Assembly (NCBI GenBank): GCA_030407085.1
Contig: CM059587.1
Span: forward strand, 106,289,501 to 106,353,500
Direction of reading: 5' to 3'
Origin: Trichopria drosophilae
Lineage: Eukaryota > Arthropoda > Insecta > Hymenoptera > Diapriidae
Length of the DNA: 64,000 nucleotides
Position 1 is the first letter of the stretch; each line of letters starts with the position of its first letter. Under the pieces are notes generated by a model that saw only the letters and a list, made by a program, of their open reading frames with translations, did no database searches and was not told the DNA's origin. Positions 13,331 through 24,800 of this stretch are shown here, in pieces. A program made the translations under genes and the position numbers.

Positions 13331-13732
13331 ATACTTTCTTGTGTTATTAGCTTTTCTACGTGTACCAGGTGTTCAGGCTCGCCGATTACGGGCTAGGTGG
13401 TGGGATCCGTAGAATTTTATGTTATTAGCTATTCTGCGTGTACTGGGTGTTCAGAGTCGCCGATTACGGGATCTAGGTAGTGCGCTACGTAGCTTTTTAG
13501 GTTATTAGCGCAAATACGTGCACCAGGGAATCGCAGGTATATATGGACTCGTAGAGCTTGAATCCACCGTTGTCCCTATGTCATGGGGAAACTCTGCCCC
13601 CTAGACCCCATTCTTGTACTAATTGAACCTAACTAACCCCCTCAGGGTGTTGTACGGTTTGCGACGCCACGTGCGACTCGGGGAGCTTGTAGTGCAATAA
13701 GTAGGGGAAAGTCGACCAAACCCAATCGGCTC

Positions 13733-14185
13733 GCCGATTACGGGGTCTAGGTGGTGCGCTCCGTAGCTTTTTATGTTATTAGCTATTCTACGTGCACTGG
13801 ATATTTAGGGTCGACGATTACGTGGTCTAGATAGTGCGCTCCGTTGCTTTTTATGTTATTAGCTCAAATACGTGCACCAGGTGTTTGGGGTCACCGATTA
13901 CGGGGTCGAGGTGGTGCGCTTCGTAGCTTTTTATGTTATTAGCTATTCTACGTGCACTGGGTGTTTAGGGTCGCCGATTACGAGGTCTAGGTAGTGCGCT
14001 CCGTAGCTTTTTATGTTATTAGCTCAAATACGTGCACCAGGTGTTCAGAGTCACCGATTACGGGATCTAGGTAGTGTGCTCCGTAGCTTTTTACGTTATT
14101 AGCTCAAATACGTGCACCAGGTGTTCAAGGTCGGCGATTACGGTATCTAGGAATCGCGCTCCGTAGTTTTTCATCTTTTCAACTA
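13733..14185 (+). repeat. Array of 80-bp units alternating in two types
   Basis: Roughly six direct copies of an 80-bp unit that starts CGATTACGGGGTCTAGGTGG and contains GTAGCTTTTTATGTTATTAGC. One unit type continues with CTATTCTACGTGCACTGG, the other with CTCAAATACGTGCACCAGG; the two types tend to alternate, so part of the array has a ~160-bp period. Two more units lie in the left arm (about 13380-13535) and others in the right arm, inverted. Confidence 0.9.
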
Positions 14186-14610
14186 AAAAATATGCACCAG
14201 GAGTTGGGGTCGACGATCAATGGTCTAGGTATTGACTTCGAGTTAACCAACGATGACCTTGAGGTCAAAGTTGAAGGTCATGTCAAGGTCAAATCAATTT
14301 TGCTTATTTTTCTTCAAATTTGAACATATTTTGATTTGACCTTGAAATGACCTTCAAATTTTTTCAAATTTGGCCCAAGGTCATGGACAAGGTTACCGTT
14401 GTTTATTAGGTAAAATTGATTTGACCTTGAAATGACCTTCAACTTTGACCTCAAGGTCATCGTTGGTTAACACCAAGTGGATACCTAGACTACATGATCG
14501 GCAACCCCAAACACCGGGGGCACGTTTTTTAGTTATAAAAATGAAAATCTACGGAACGCGACACCTAGACCCCGTAATCGACGACCCTAAAAACCTGGTG
14601 TTCAGAGTCA
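14100..14610. repeat. Inner palindrome rich in TGACCTT/AAGGTCA
   Basis: Inverted arms at about 14100-14295 and 14405-14610. The inner part of each arm is built from AAGGTCA half-sites in both orientations, including TGACCTTGAGGTCA and TCAAGGTCA; the outer part is an 80-bp unit. It lies in the spacer of the larger palindrome, giving a palindrome inside a palindrome. Confidence 0.82.
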
Positions 14611-15483
14611 CCGATTACGGGGTCTAGGTGGTGCGCTCTGTAGCTTTTTATGTTATTAGCTATTCTATATAATTTCCGAGAAAAAATTTCCCCATAGGGA
14701 ACGGATTCACCGTTGTCCCTATGTCATGGGGAAACTCTGCCCCCTAGATCCACCCTCCATACCCCCTTCTTATACTAACTGAACGTAACTAACCCCCTCA
14801 GGGTGTTGTAAGGTTTTCGAACCCATGTGCGACTCGGAGAGCTTGGATCCACCATTGTCCCTATGTCCTGGGGGGCTCCGCCCCCCAGACCCCCCTTTTT
14901 ATAATAACCTAACCTCCAACCAATAGATGTGAGTAAACCCACGTGAAAAATACAACCCTCCGGATATACCATTAAATGGTTAATTGATTGTATGCACAAT
15001 TTTTTTTCCAATGGAGGGCAATAAGTACAGGAGGTTGGCCCAATGCCGACCGTGATGGGAGATATAGGGCAGGGGGTAGTAGGAACAACCCGGTTGGGTT
15101 TGGTCGACTTTCCCCTACTTATTGCACTACAAGCTCCCCGAGTCGCACGTGGCGTCGCAAACCGTACAACACCCTGAGGGGGTTAGTTAGGTTCAATTAG
15201 TACAAGAATGGGGTCTAGGGGGCAGAGTTTCCCCATGACATAGGGACAACGGTGGATTCAAGCTCTACGAGTCCATATATACCTGCGATTCCCTGGTGCA
15301 CGTATTTGCGCTAATAACATAAAAAGCTACGTAGCGCACTACCTAGATCCCGTAATCGGCGACTCTGAACACCCAGTACACGCAGAATAGCTAATAACAT
15401 AAAATTCTACGGATCCCACCACCTAGCCCGTAATCGGCGACCCTGAAGACCTGGTGCACGTAGAATAGCTAATAACATAAGAA

Positions 15484-15761
15484 ACTATGAAGTGTCCCCG
15501 ATGACGATGAGCCCCGGACGAACAAGTGTCCCGGACGAGGAAATGTCCCAGACGATGAAGTGTCCCAGACGATGAAATGTCCCAGACGATGAAGTGTCCC
15601 AGACGATGAAATGTCCCAGACGATGAAGTGTCCAAGACGATGAAGTGTCCCGGACGATGAAGTGTCCAAGACGATGATGTGTCCAGACGATGAAGTGTCG
15701 TAGACGATGAAGTGTCCAGACGATGAAACGGAAGGCTATGAAGTGGGTTACGATGAAATAG
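15484..15761 (-). repeat. 17-bp minisatellite, right arm (inverted)
   Basis: Reverse-complement counterpart of the left-arm array with more copies and a diverged inner edge (about 15484-15545). The outer edge, including the block reading CTTCATAGCCTTCC on the minus strand, matches the left arm closely. Confidence 0.92.
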
Positions 15762-15779
15762 AATACGATTAAGTGTACT

Positions 15780-15895
15780 GGTACCGTTGATACCATCCAA
15801 AAACTTAAAATTGAACGAATGTTTAACGCCTGTACACGCTTTACTTACCAGATCCGGAAGTTCGAACAAACCACCTATTACCAATTAATGAAATT
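15780..15895 (+). pseudogene. Distal fragment of the 10.5-13.1 kb retrotransposon
   Basis: The + strand translation contains IQKLKIERMFNACTRFTYQI followed by RKFEQTTYY. This resembles the stretch that normally follows FDYC...VYN..GNDL in LINE reverse transcriptases (K-L-Q-R-..-N-A-C-x-R-F, then a thumb/connection region). It is therefore read as the continuation of the remnant ending at about 13080, separated by the 2.7-kb palindromic complex. The fragment is short and ends in sequence of no recognisable coding nature. Confidence 0.62.
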
Positions 15896-16189
15896 GAGAT
15901 GAAACTTTCCAGAAAATTTGTTCATACCTTAATCAACAACTTTCTCGCTGAAAGTTTTCGGATGCTTGAAATTCGCTCGATAAACGAAGCGCCTGAATCT
16001 ACACAAACACAAATTTCGCAGTTCTGCATTAAAAAATTAATAACTTTTGTATTTATTAAGATATATCATTTTTTTCTTTCTGCACTAGATCTGGGAAACT
16101 GTAATGAACAATTTCATTTTTTATTCGTTTCAAAATTCTCAAAATTGACTGAGTTATAGCGAGTTGAAATAGAAAGTATTTGCGAACAA
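15896..16189. other. Unassigned DNA between repeat elements
   Basis: Contains TTTCAAAATTCTCAAAATTG, similar to words in the 7.4-9.2 kb foldback arms, so it may belong to a larger ill-defined element. No gene seen. Confidence 0.45.
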
Positions 16190-16585
16190 CACAAAAATGT
16201 TTCGGAGATGAAATGAGCTAATCTTTGTTAATTTAGGGTCGCTGAACCCGAATCCGATCACGAGAAACTTTTATTAACTCTTAGTTCTACGAGACACGGA
16301 GTTAAAGTTCGAAAAAACGCTGTTTCGTGCAATGTTTGAGATAGTATATCTTTCGGCAGAAATGAGGTAACGCTTTCAGTAATAGCTTAAAATAATCCTA
16401 TTTTACGGTAAAAACTGTAATACACACAAGTAAAGAAAATAGCGCTTTAAATGGCAATTTGTTTGTATGCGTGAAATGCTCATTTCACCGTTACTTCAAA
16501 AAGTAAGAAATGTTCATTATCGGATTCGGATTCAGCGATCCCAAATTAACAAAGTTTAGCTCATTTCATCTCCGAAACACAAAAT
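16190..16585. mobile_element. Foldback MITE, ~75-bp inverted ends
   Basis: Inverted ends at about 16190-16262 and 16511-16585, sharing TTTCGGAGATGAAATGAGCT and TTAATTTAGGGTCGCTGAA with few mismatches. The centre is AT-rich and non-coding. It abuts the 3' end of the minus-strand retrotransposon remnant. Confidence 0.8.
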
Positions 16586-17282
16586 TGCTTCAAATTTGTT
16601 GACCAGTGATATCGAACAAGAGGTCCTGAGTAATTCCAGTACATGCGGTACCTCTCATTCCCGACTGCGAATTCAATATCAGTGGGGAAATACGTCGAAA
16701 CAGGGGTCGCGTCAATATCGTGGGTGCTGTGGAGATTGTAGTAAAGCACTGTGGCGAGAGCCGCATTGTGGCGTTCGATATATGCTGAGACTGCATGTCT
16801 GGGATATGCTGTCAAGAGATGCATTAGTGTCTCAACATGACATCTATACATACGACCTACAAAGCGTACTCGCTACCGCCTGATATAGGATAGATTGGCA
16901 GTACGCTAATGCATTCATGACCCCGTCCTGGCAAGCAAAGATGAAATGATCTGTCTCGGATTTTAAGTCGACTGATCTTAAGAACGAGAAGGTCACGTCT
17001 ACCGACAAAGCAAGTGGTTGAACATTTTGAAAGAATTGTCCATGCAATTGTTTGTCGAAATGTCTTCCCTCTAAAATACGGAGTTGTTCCCTCCATATGT
17101 TAGCCCGGAGACATAGTGGGCATAGATTGATGACTAATTCAGCCTCCTGTGCATCACTGTGTCCCACATTGAAAATCAGACCGAGGTTTCGTGCCGCTCG
17201 TTCCGCCGCGTTGTACAAAATTGTCTCCTTCCCCTGAATTTCCTAGTGATGAACATCATCAGGGGATCCTCCGTTCGATTAA

Positions 17283-17724
17283 CCCTTGCAGTTATAGCGA
17301 GACACCAGGGTTCCACCTACATGGTATCAGCCCTTCCTGAAACTCCAATAAATGTTATTAAAAAATAATAATATTGCATAATTATGTAAAATAATTATTG
17401 TTAATAAGAAATTATTTTCAAAGAACATAATTTTCAAAAGAAATTCATGCCAGGACGAACTAATAGCTATTATTATTTGACGTTTGGTACACAGGAGTTT
17501 TTAGGGTCGCTGATTACGAATCCAATATCAGATTTACAAAATTCAAAATGGCGGATCCAATATGGCCGACCAAAAATTTGAGAAACGGTGATTTGATCTT
17601 ATATTGGATCCGCCATTTTGAATTTTATAAATTTGACACAGGATTCGTAATCAGCGTCTCCAAAAACCCCGGTAATCTAAATTTAAGAAAAAACCATCAC
17701 TGGAAAAATTTGTGACTGAAAGGG
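17283..17724. mobile_element. piggyBac-like non-autonomous element with TTAA duplication
   Basis: Flanked by TTAA at 17279-17282 and 17725-17728. Ends are CCCTTGCAGTTA and, on the other strand, CCCTTTCAGTCA, a typical piggyBac pattern of CCC termini at a TTAA target. It is 442 bp long, encodes nothing, interrupts the minus-strand retrotransposon remnant, and itself contains the hairpin element at 17494-17670. Confidence 0.75.
17494..17670. mobile_element. Hairpin MITE nested in the TTAA element
   Basis: A 177-bp near-palindrome: GGGTCGCTGATTACGAATCC on the left pairs with GGATTCGTAATCAGCGTCTC on the right, and both arms share AAAATGGCGGATCCAATAT. No coding capacity. The terminal motif GCTGATTACGAA recurs in other foldback elements of the window. 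Confidence 0.82.
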
Positions 17725-18836
17725 TTAATCACGTTGCAACCTGTTTCGAGGACTAATCTGCCATGCATACACTCCAGGCTTTAAAGGCCACAACCTCCTA
17801 TTTTTCAGGGCAAGTACCGTTGTTCATTGGAAGATCTTGGATGCAAACTACGTTGCATACAAATAATCTTCCGTGTGCTTCGGGTAGCTCATCAACGTTC
17901 CACTAAAGTTCTTCAAATAAATAGAGCATCGGTGAGACAGCCTACATATTCATGGCTCCCACCTTATTTTTCGTCAATTCTGATGAGCAGCTCTGACGGA
18001 AAAGGGCAGATATTTCTTAAAGATGGACGTTCTAGCAGCCTGCACATCCTGGACATGCCTCTGAGATGCTCCCAGGTATGTGTCGGCTTCTTCGGAGCTA
18101 AGGTGACGGTTTCCGTTGACGAGCTCCATGTCGTTGTTAATGAAGTCTAACCTTCCTGTGTGCAAATAAACGAATGCACGTTTGCCCAATCCGAATTCCG
18201 TACCTATATACCTCGAGTATACCAGGTTGATGTTCAAAGATCGATGTAATTGATCCTTGCTTGATGCGTATAATTTAAGATCATCCATATAGAATAGATA
18301 GGTGATCTTATGCACGCGTTCACCAGACGACCTACACATGCACTCTTGAGATTCTCGGAGAGCAACGTACAGAGACAATAGTGAGATGCAGAACAACAGA
18401 GGACTCAAGGAATCTCCCTGATAGGCACCTCTTTGGAACTGAAATAGTCTAGACATGGTTCTGCCCTTATCTGATGTCTCGACAAAACTCGTTTTCCAAA
18501 GAGGCATTAGGTCCTCTACACTTCTCACTATTTTTAGGGGGACATGAGGCTTAAAAGCTCGATTTTGAATCATATGCCTAATGTAATCCAGCTAGGCTAT
18601 CGACAGGTTACTCTTGTACTGGACTGATTGTGAGTGCTGACAAACATACCTGTCTGTCCTTGCAGCCGCGGGACATACCCATTTTGCAGCCTCGTTGTTC
18701 TACTATCAGATGCTGCACCGGTTTCGCGGCTTTCTCAATGCGTTCGTTCAAGATGTTAATGAACCATTTGCATAACCTATTGAGATACGTGATTGGTTCC
18801 TATTTTTTCGGATCAGACAAGTACCCCGGTTTTTAA

Positions 18837-21811
18837 ATTAGGATAGAAGAATACTTTAAATAAAAGGTATAAACATGTTTGCAGTATGCACGATTTAGGG
18901 TAATATGAAAATTTTACCGAAAACGTTTTTCCATCATCTTGATAATAGTAACAGCTGAAATTGAGCGGTAATAACTTAAGAAATTGAAAGTAACATTTAT
19001 TGATTAACCGTAGCGCATACAGAGCCTTTTGCAAAAACTACGTGTTAGCTGATATGATACTCTAAACGAATTTTTTAGATTCGTAGGGTTCATCGAGAAG
19101 GCGGAATTTCCTGCTCTAGTATAAAAACGATCTCTTCTCTTATTCGTGCTTGTCACTTTGTAAATCAAATTTTGAGTTAATGTTCATTATACAGTAGAGT
19201 CCTAGTATAATTGTATCTCGCTATATTTGCATCCCAGCATATTTGTCCGCTTCCATCCCGTTATATTTTTATCTGTCACCGCTCTCTTTTTCCCCCACTT
19301 TGCAAGCTGCGGCCTCAGGAAAGGCCTGCTGTGACGTCACGAACATAGCGTGATTGAGGAGAGTGGGAGAAGCGGGGCTCCCCTTCTTTTAAGAAATATA
19401 AGGAGTCGGGAGGGGAAGGCGAGGAACCGAGCAGACAAATATACCGAGACTCTAATGTACATATATGTCAGTAATCAGTAAGAGTTAATTGTTTATTTTT
19501 TCGAAATGTTTATTAGTTATTGGATCTAACACAAGCTTTGGCGCTTAGTTATAAACATATTTGGGAATGACGTCATCTAAAGGTAATGCAGTTCTCGCAT
19601 CATAACTTCCAATATACCCCCATAAATTGCGGATATAGGTTAAATAATAAAAAAAAAAATGTAAATAAAATTGTACATAAAACGATTGTATTTATTCTCA
19701 TGTGTAGGGATGATGAGATAATCTTTTCCGATTATCTGATGCTGATGATATATAAAAAAAAAGAAAGTAAATCTGTCCGGTATTGAAAATATGCCCTATG
19801 TATTAGATTAAATATTAATTATTTAATCTTAATAATAATTAAAAAATAGCAATTGCAGGAAAATATAGCATGAAATGAATCCAATTTGATACATTTAAGT
19901 ACTTACCAGTGCGTATGTCAGAAAAAACACATCTTAATTCATTCGAAACTAGCTATTTCTTTAACTAATACAAAAAATCGAACCGACAGTCCTAGAAGGA
20001 AAAACTAAAAAATTTGTTCTCGGATGTACTGTCTTGTTTTTAATATGAATTTATTTTCAACTATTGGATTTTAACAAGTTTGTTTATATATTACATTTGT
20101 GGCATTTTGAGTCTAGCCTCCTTTGTCAAAACGGCGTCAAATTGATTGTATATTTACGAATTCTTGATAAAGAATATTGTTATAGTACAGGTAATCATTT
20201 TGTTTAGAATAAAATTCTTAATAAATACAAACTGCACACCGTCGTATCAGTCAATATATGTAAGTAATTCCTGAAGAGGTAAGACAACATATTTAAATTA
20301 TGATTCTATAGAATTAAATTAATTTTGTGAGTTATATACGGTTTGAATATAAAAATAGTTTCTCATTTATTTCCACAGGCCAAAAAATATATTTTGCAAA
20401 CAAAATAAACGGTATTAATTAGTTAACGAAGTTGTACAGGGTCACTGCTCATATGCAAAGTGCAACTTCACCCAGTAGTTGCATAAACTACTATTATGTT
20501 ATTTTTCGTGCAAAAATTAACGAAGATTCCGATGTTTCTCAATTTCTGAGAAGGTGAATAAAGTTTTGAAATAATATTATTATTGTTTTGTTTATTATAC
20601 AGGGATATACAGTAACTGGAAAATATTTTTTGCGTAGTATTTGATGTAACTTGCATAATGCCACAGATATCGAAATCGGCATTTAGATATTATACGCTCT
20701 GCATAATCTACATGTCAAATACGTATTTCATAACTAATATCCATATTTATTCAGATTTCACATTAAGAACATTAAACATTAATTCACAACTCGACCATCT
20801 TTTTCCACGTTTGTATTAAAAATATTATTTATTTATATTTTGTTATGTTAACCTCATGCATTTGGATTTAAGTTTAACGAAAAACTAAACTACGACTACA
20901 AAGATAGCTGGTATCAGCACTTAGAATGAGCATCATAACAGTACAGAACAATAAAATGTTATTGAAATACTAACGTCTTTACATTGGAATGCTAACTAAT
21001 CTTCTTCATAACTTTACAATCAATGTCTTGATTGATATTCTAATACAATAGGTTGTATTATCGATTACATGCAAGATTGAAATTTGTAAGTTCCCAGAGT
21101 TGTTGGAGAACACTTTTCTTAAAATTGTCATTATTTATGGACGATTCTTGCGAACTGGTATGATCGATTGTTACCCTTGTTTTACTGTGACTCTGCTTGT
21201 ATCTTTTCTTCATTCTTTCGTCTGCATACCTAAGACGTTCGTTATCACGAATAGGACATAATACGTACTATAGAATATTTTTATAAATTATATACAATTT
21301 TTTAATATGTCAATCGTCTTAATATTAAAATTGCAAAATTTGGGGGTTGAGTGAATTTATATAAGAATGTCTATAACATGACATTTACAATCTGCTTGTC
21401 TAAGTAACATTTGAATGTACCGAACATACTTATCTTTTATTAATAATGCCCTTGAATGATACTTATTTATTTCTGAATAATGAAATATTTACATAAAAGC
21501 AAACCAACGTCAGAAAACAATAAACTCGAAAGTTCAGGTAATTAAAACATATTTTACTCCTCAACAGTATCTCATAATTTAAGTTTACAATATTAAGTAT
21601 GAAATATTGTTACCGGAACACTGTAAGTATTTTCATTATAAATTGATATACAATATAATTTATAATAAAATTAAACAAGCTAACCTACATTGAAGTATTT
21701 AATGCAGTACTTGGAATACCAAATTAATTTTTTCGTATGCATAAGATTTCATCAATTACTTTACAACATATTAAAGTCGATTTTTTCAAATAATATATTA
21801 AATTATAACAG
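18837..21811. other. Non-genic DNA upstream of OR1
   Basis: Apart from the MITE at 19192-19457 nothing is recognised. OR1's start exon and promoter should lie in the last few hundred bases, but no ATG and donor pair fits the required phase. Confidence 0.6.
19192..19457. mobile_element. Mariner-type MITE, copy A
   Basis: Ends CAGTAGAGTCCTAGTATAAT and, inverted, CATTAGAGTCTCGGTATAT, with TA on both sides (19190-19191, 19458-19459). Length 266 bp, GC-rich centre with GGAGGGGAAGGCGAGGAACCG shared (over most of its length) with copy B at 33.2 kb. Confidence 0.8.
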
Positions 21812-24800
21812 AATTCGAGTGGGCAATCGGACTGAATCGAATAGGACTGAGATTAATAGGAGTATGGCCAAACCCTACAAAAGAAGACACCACGATGAAC
21901 ATTCGTGTCGCTGGAGCAATTTCGTCTATTATTTTTTGTCTATTTATACCACAGATGTGGGCTTTGATGATAGTTCGTAAGGATTTACTACTGGTTATGG
22001 ACAACGCATTGACGAGTGTCCCAGCATTGGCATCGGCAACAAAAATATTTCTTTTATGGAATGCTCAAAAAAGTAAGTAACAACAACCACTATTTCGATC
22101 TCTCTTTTGTTCAGATAATCCATAATTATTTGTACACCTTATACTGAAAGTTCCGAAATGCATGACTTATTTGGGCTACATTCAAGAATGATAAAAGATT
22201 TAAACCTAAAAAGTTTCTTCCTTTGTTAAAACTCAAATAGTCATATCTTTGCTAAAGTACCCTCAAGTTGGCACAATATTGCACAGATGACTTTCAAAAA
22301 TACACATACAGACATGTATAGGATTATTGATATACATATAATAGGTGGTGTTACTAAAAGTGACTGTCCTCTTCCCTCTTTGTGTCTATCACAAATTTAG
22401 ACATTTCCATACGAAACCTGGACGAAAATTTTGAAATGGCAACTTTGGAAATAATAATCAATAACGTTATTTTTAATGTTTGATATACGTATGATTCACG
22501 TTTGAATTTTAATGTTATTGTCAATGGTTTTATTTGCAATTTTTACTAATGATCAGTCTATTTAAAGTATTCACTGTAGTATATAAGAATGAAATACAAT
22601 TTTTCATAAACCAGCACATAGATTTTGTTGGTACTGATGTTTGTAATTGCTGAATGTAACTTTTAACTGAAATAACATTCATGTGTTTTTATAGAAAAAT
22701 GACAGCCTTTATGTGTATCAGCCATGAAAAGACATTACGAAAGAATAAAGATAAAGAAATAAAATTTAAGTGAAATGCATGCAACAAAAAAAAATATGTA
22801 AATTTTAAAAATAGTAACAAAACCACTACACACTTATTTTGCAAAATATGACTTTCCACCAACATATGGACATTTTGCAAATTTTGGTTACGCCCAAAAT
22901 TCAGCAGAATGTTTGTATGTATGTGCATAAATAAAATACCAAATGATGGAACGTAACTGATTTTTTTAAGCTAGCATTGCGACTTGTGGTACGAAATATT
23001 GCTACTGATTGGTCTGAATGCAGACTCGACTGGGAGCGAAAAATTATGCAAAAACGAGCTAGCCGAGGCCGATTATTCACGATATGTGGGATGGCGCTGG
23101 TATCCTTTACGTTTCTTGGGGCGATTTTTGCACCTTTTTTTGGAATCAGTTATCGTGTATTCACAAATTTGACTGATCATAGTGATCGGCATCTTCCTGT
23201 TCAAGCTTATCTTCCATATGATACGTCGAAAACTCCAAATTTCGAAATGACCTACCTCGGAGAAGTAGTCGGTTTAGGATTTGTATCTATTTGTTTCACT
23301 ATGCCTGCAAATTTTTTCATGGTTTTGGTATTACACGTGTCGGGTCAAATTCAAATACTTGCCAACAAGATGATGCATTTAGGATTATCAGCGGATCGAA
23401 AACATTTCTCGACGCATCTGAAAGAAATTGTCGATAGACATGTTCATATCATAAGGTAATTATTTAAATGTTATTGTTAATATTTCAATTAGTACCAGTG
23501 AATTAGTCATGGGTGTTTAAATCTGTGTTTGTAACAAAAGTTAACTTCAAATTTTACCATAGAAATAGTATATCAAACGTTAGTATACTGTTAATCCTAC
23601 TGATAAAGTGTGGTGATATATGGCTATAACAAGACCTTGAACAAATTGAACCGTAATGCTTCAAATATCAAATTTTTATATTAAACAGAAATAAAGAATT
23701 TAAAAAAATCTAAATTTACTTTTATTATCTCAAAATTATAATATACTTATACTCCATTAAAAAAATATAACACACTAATTTATTTTAAGGCTGGTGAATG
23801 ATATTGAAAAGGCATACAATATGTTGATTTTTGCTCAATTGGTTACTCTATCAATAATGATTTGCTCACTAGGATTCCAATTTCTTAATGTAAGTACATT
23901 ATTACTTAAATATTTCATTTATTTTTTCATTAAATTACGAACTAAAATGAATGAAAATAATCGAAAATAACCGACAATGAAAAATAACAGGCAATGGATT
24001 CAAGTAATACTCTGGAGCGGCCTTCAGTTACACAACTATTTATTCTTGGCGTGGCATTTTTAAATATGATATTACATACGTTTATTTATTGCCTCGCAGG
24101 GGAAATTCTGACATTCGAGGTGAGTTTGTTGTCTTATTTGTCATAATGCTTGTTTCAAAAAAGAACATTGTTAAAAAACGCATATAATTTAATAAAAATG
24201 CAACGGATGCTAACTTCAAATCTTTCACTCATTCATACACATGACCTGCAAAAGTATTAAAAAATTTCGTGATCCGAATGACACTGTTTAAATTTTTGAA
24301 AAATGGCACTTACCACCCTTTGAAAAAAATGAAAAAATTTGCTTGAGGTTGAAACGCGAGGAGAAAATGCGATGCTTGTAGTACAATTATACAAATTACA
24401 AATCAACACTAATATATTTTTTGGTTGAAAATAAAACGTGTTTTTCGAATCCACAGCTACTTTCAGTGTCATTGTCCAAAGCAGGTTGAGTTTTATGAAA
24501 ACATATATAAATCGATTTTTAGCAACTGAATTGAAATGCCATGACCAAATTCGTAAAATATTTGGACATTTCTTAAAAATTTCATAAAATCAGCATTCCA
24601 TTTCATTTAAACGTATGCAATTATCAATTTCATGTAATATTGTATACTAAATGAGTACTTTAATTCATGTGATAAATTGATAGCGACATTAGACAAATAA
24701 GAGGGATTTTTCGGTCAGAATCTGTATAACCTTTTTTGACTGAATTAAATTCTTTATTATAATAATTATAAATATATGTTTACATTTTCAGAGTATGAAA

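Larger units (their letters stand above)
13081..15779. mobile_element. Palindromic (foldback-type) repeat complex inserted in a retrotransposon
   Basis: Two long arms in inverted orientation, about 13099-13725 and 15094-15761, are nearly identical in their inner parts and differ mainly in tandem-repeat copy number. From outside inwards each arm has a 17-bp minisatellite (unit like GGGACATTTCATCGTCC), copies of an 80-bp unit, and a GC-richer module with GTCCCTATGTCATGGGG and CCCCCTCAGGGTGTTGTA. The 1.37-kb spacer holds more 80-bp units, a second smaller palindrome and further copies of the GC-rich module. No transposase is visible. The complex interrupts the reverse-transcriptase frame, so it arrived later. 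Exact ends lie within about 20 bp of those given; a target-site duplication is not clear. Confidence 0.82.
16583..18836 (-). pseudogene. Decayed non-LTR retrotransposon, reverse transcriptase and C-terminal region (probably RLE type)
   Basis: Minus-strand remnant. From its 5' side: about 18836-18600 has LNERIEKAAKPVQHLIVEQR and GCKMG in broken frames (RT fingers); 18573-17974 is one long open frame with the RT palm, including FQRGAYQGDSLSPLLFCISL and the catalytic box YLFYMDDLKLYA. After an interruption, 17218-16583 contains SFLRSVDLKSETDHFIFACQ and then, in another frame, ETLMHLLTAYPRHAVSAYIE and RHNAAL, as in C-terminal parts of arthropod elements that carry a restriction-like endonuclease. 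That clade assignment is from memory of the family and is uncertain. Frameshifts, stops and an inserted TTAA element make it dead. It is unrelated to the + strand remnant at 10.5 kb. Confidence 0.78.

Noticed and set aside
13021..13396. Open frames of 109 and 116 codons with repeated HRLGHFIV/SSSGT
   Set aside because: They are produced by the 17-bp tandem repeat, are open in several frames at once, and recur in inverted form at 15.5-15.8 kb.
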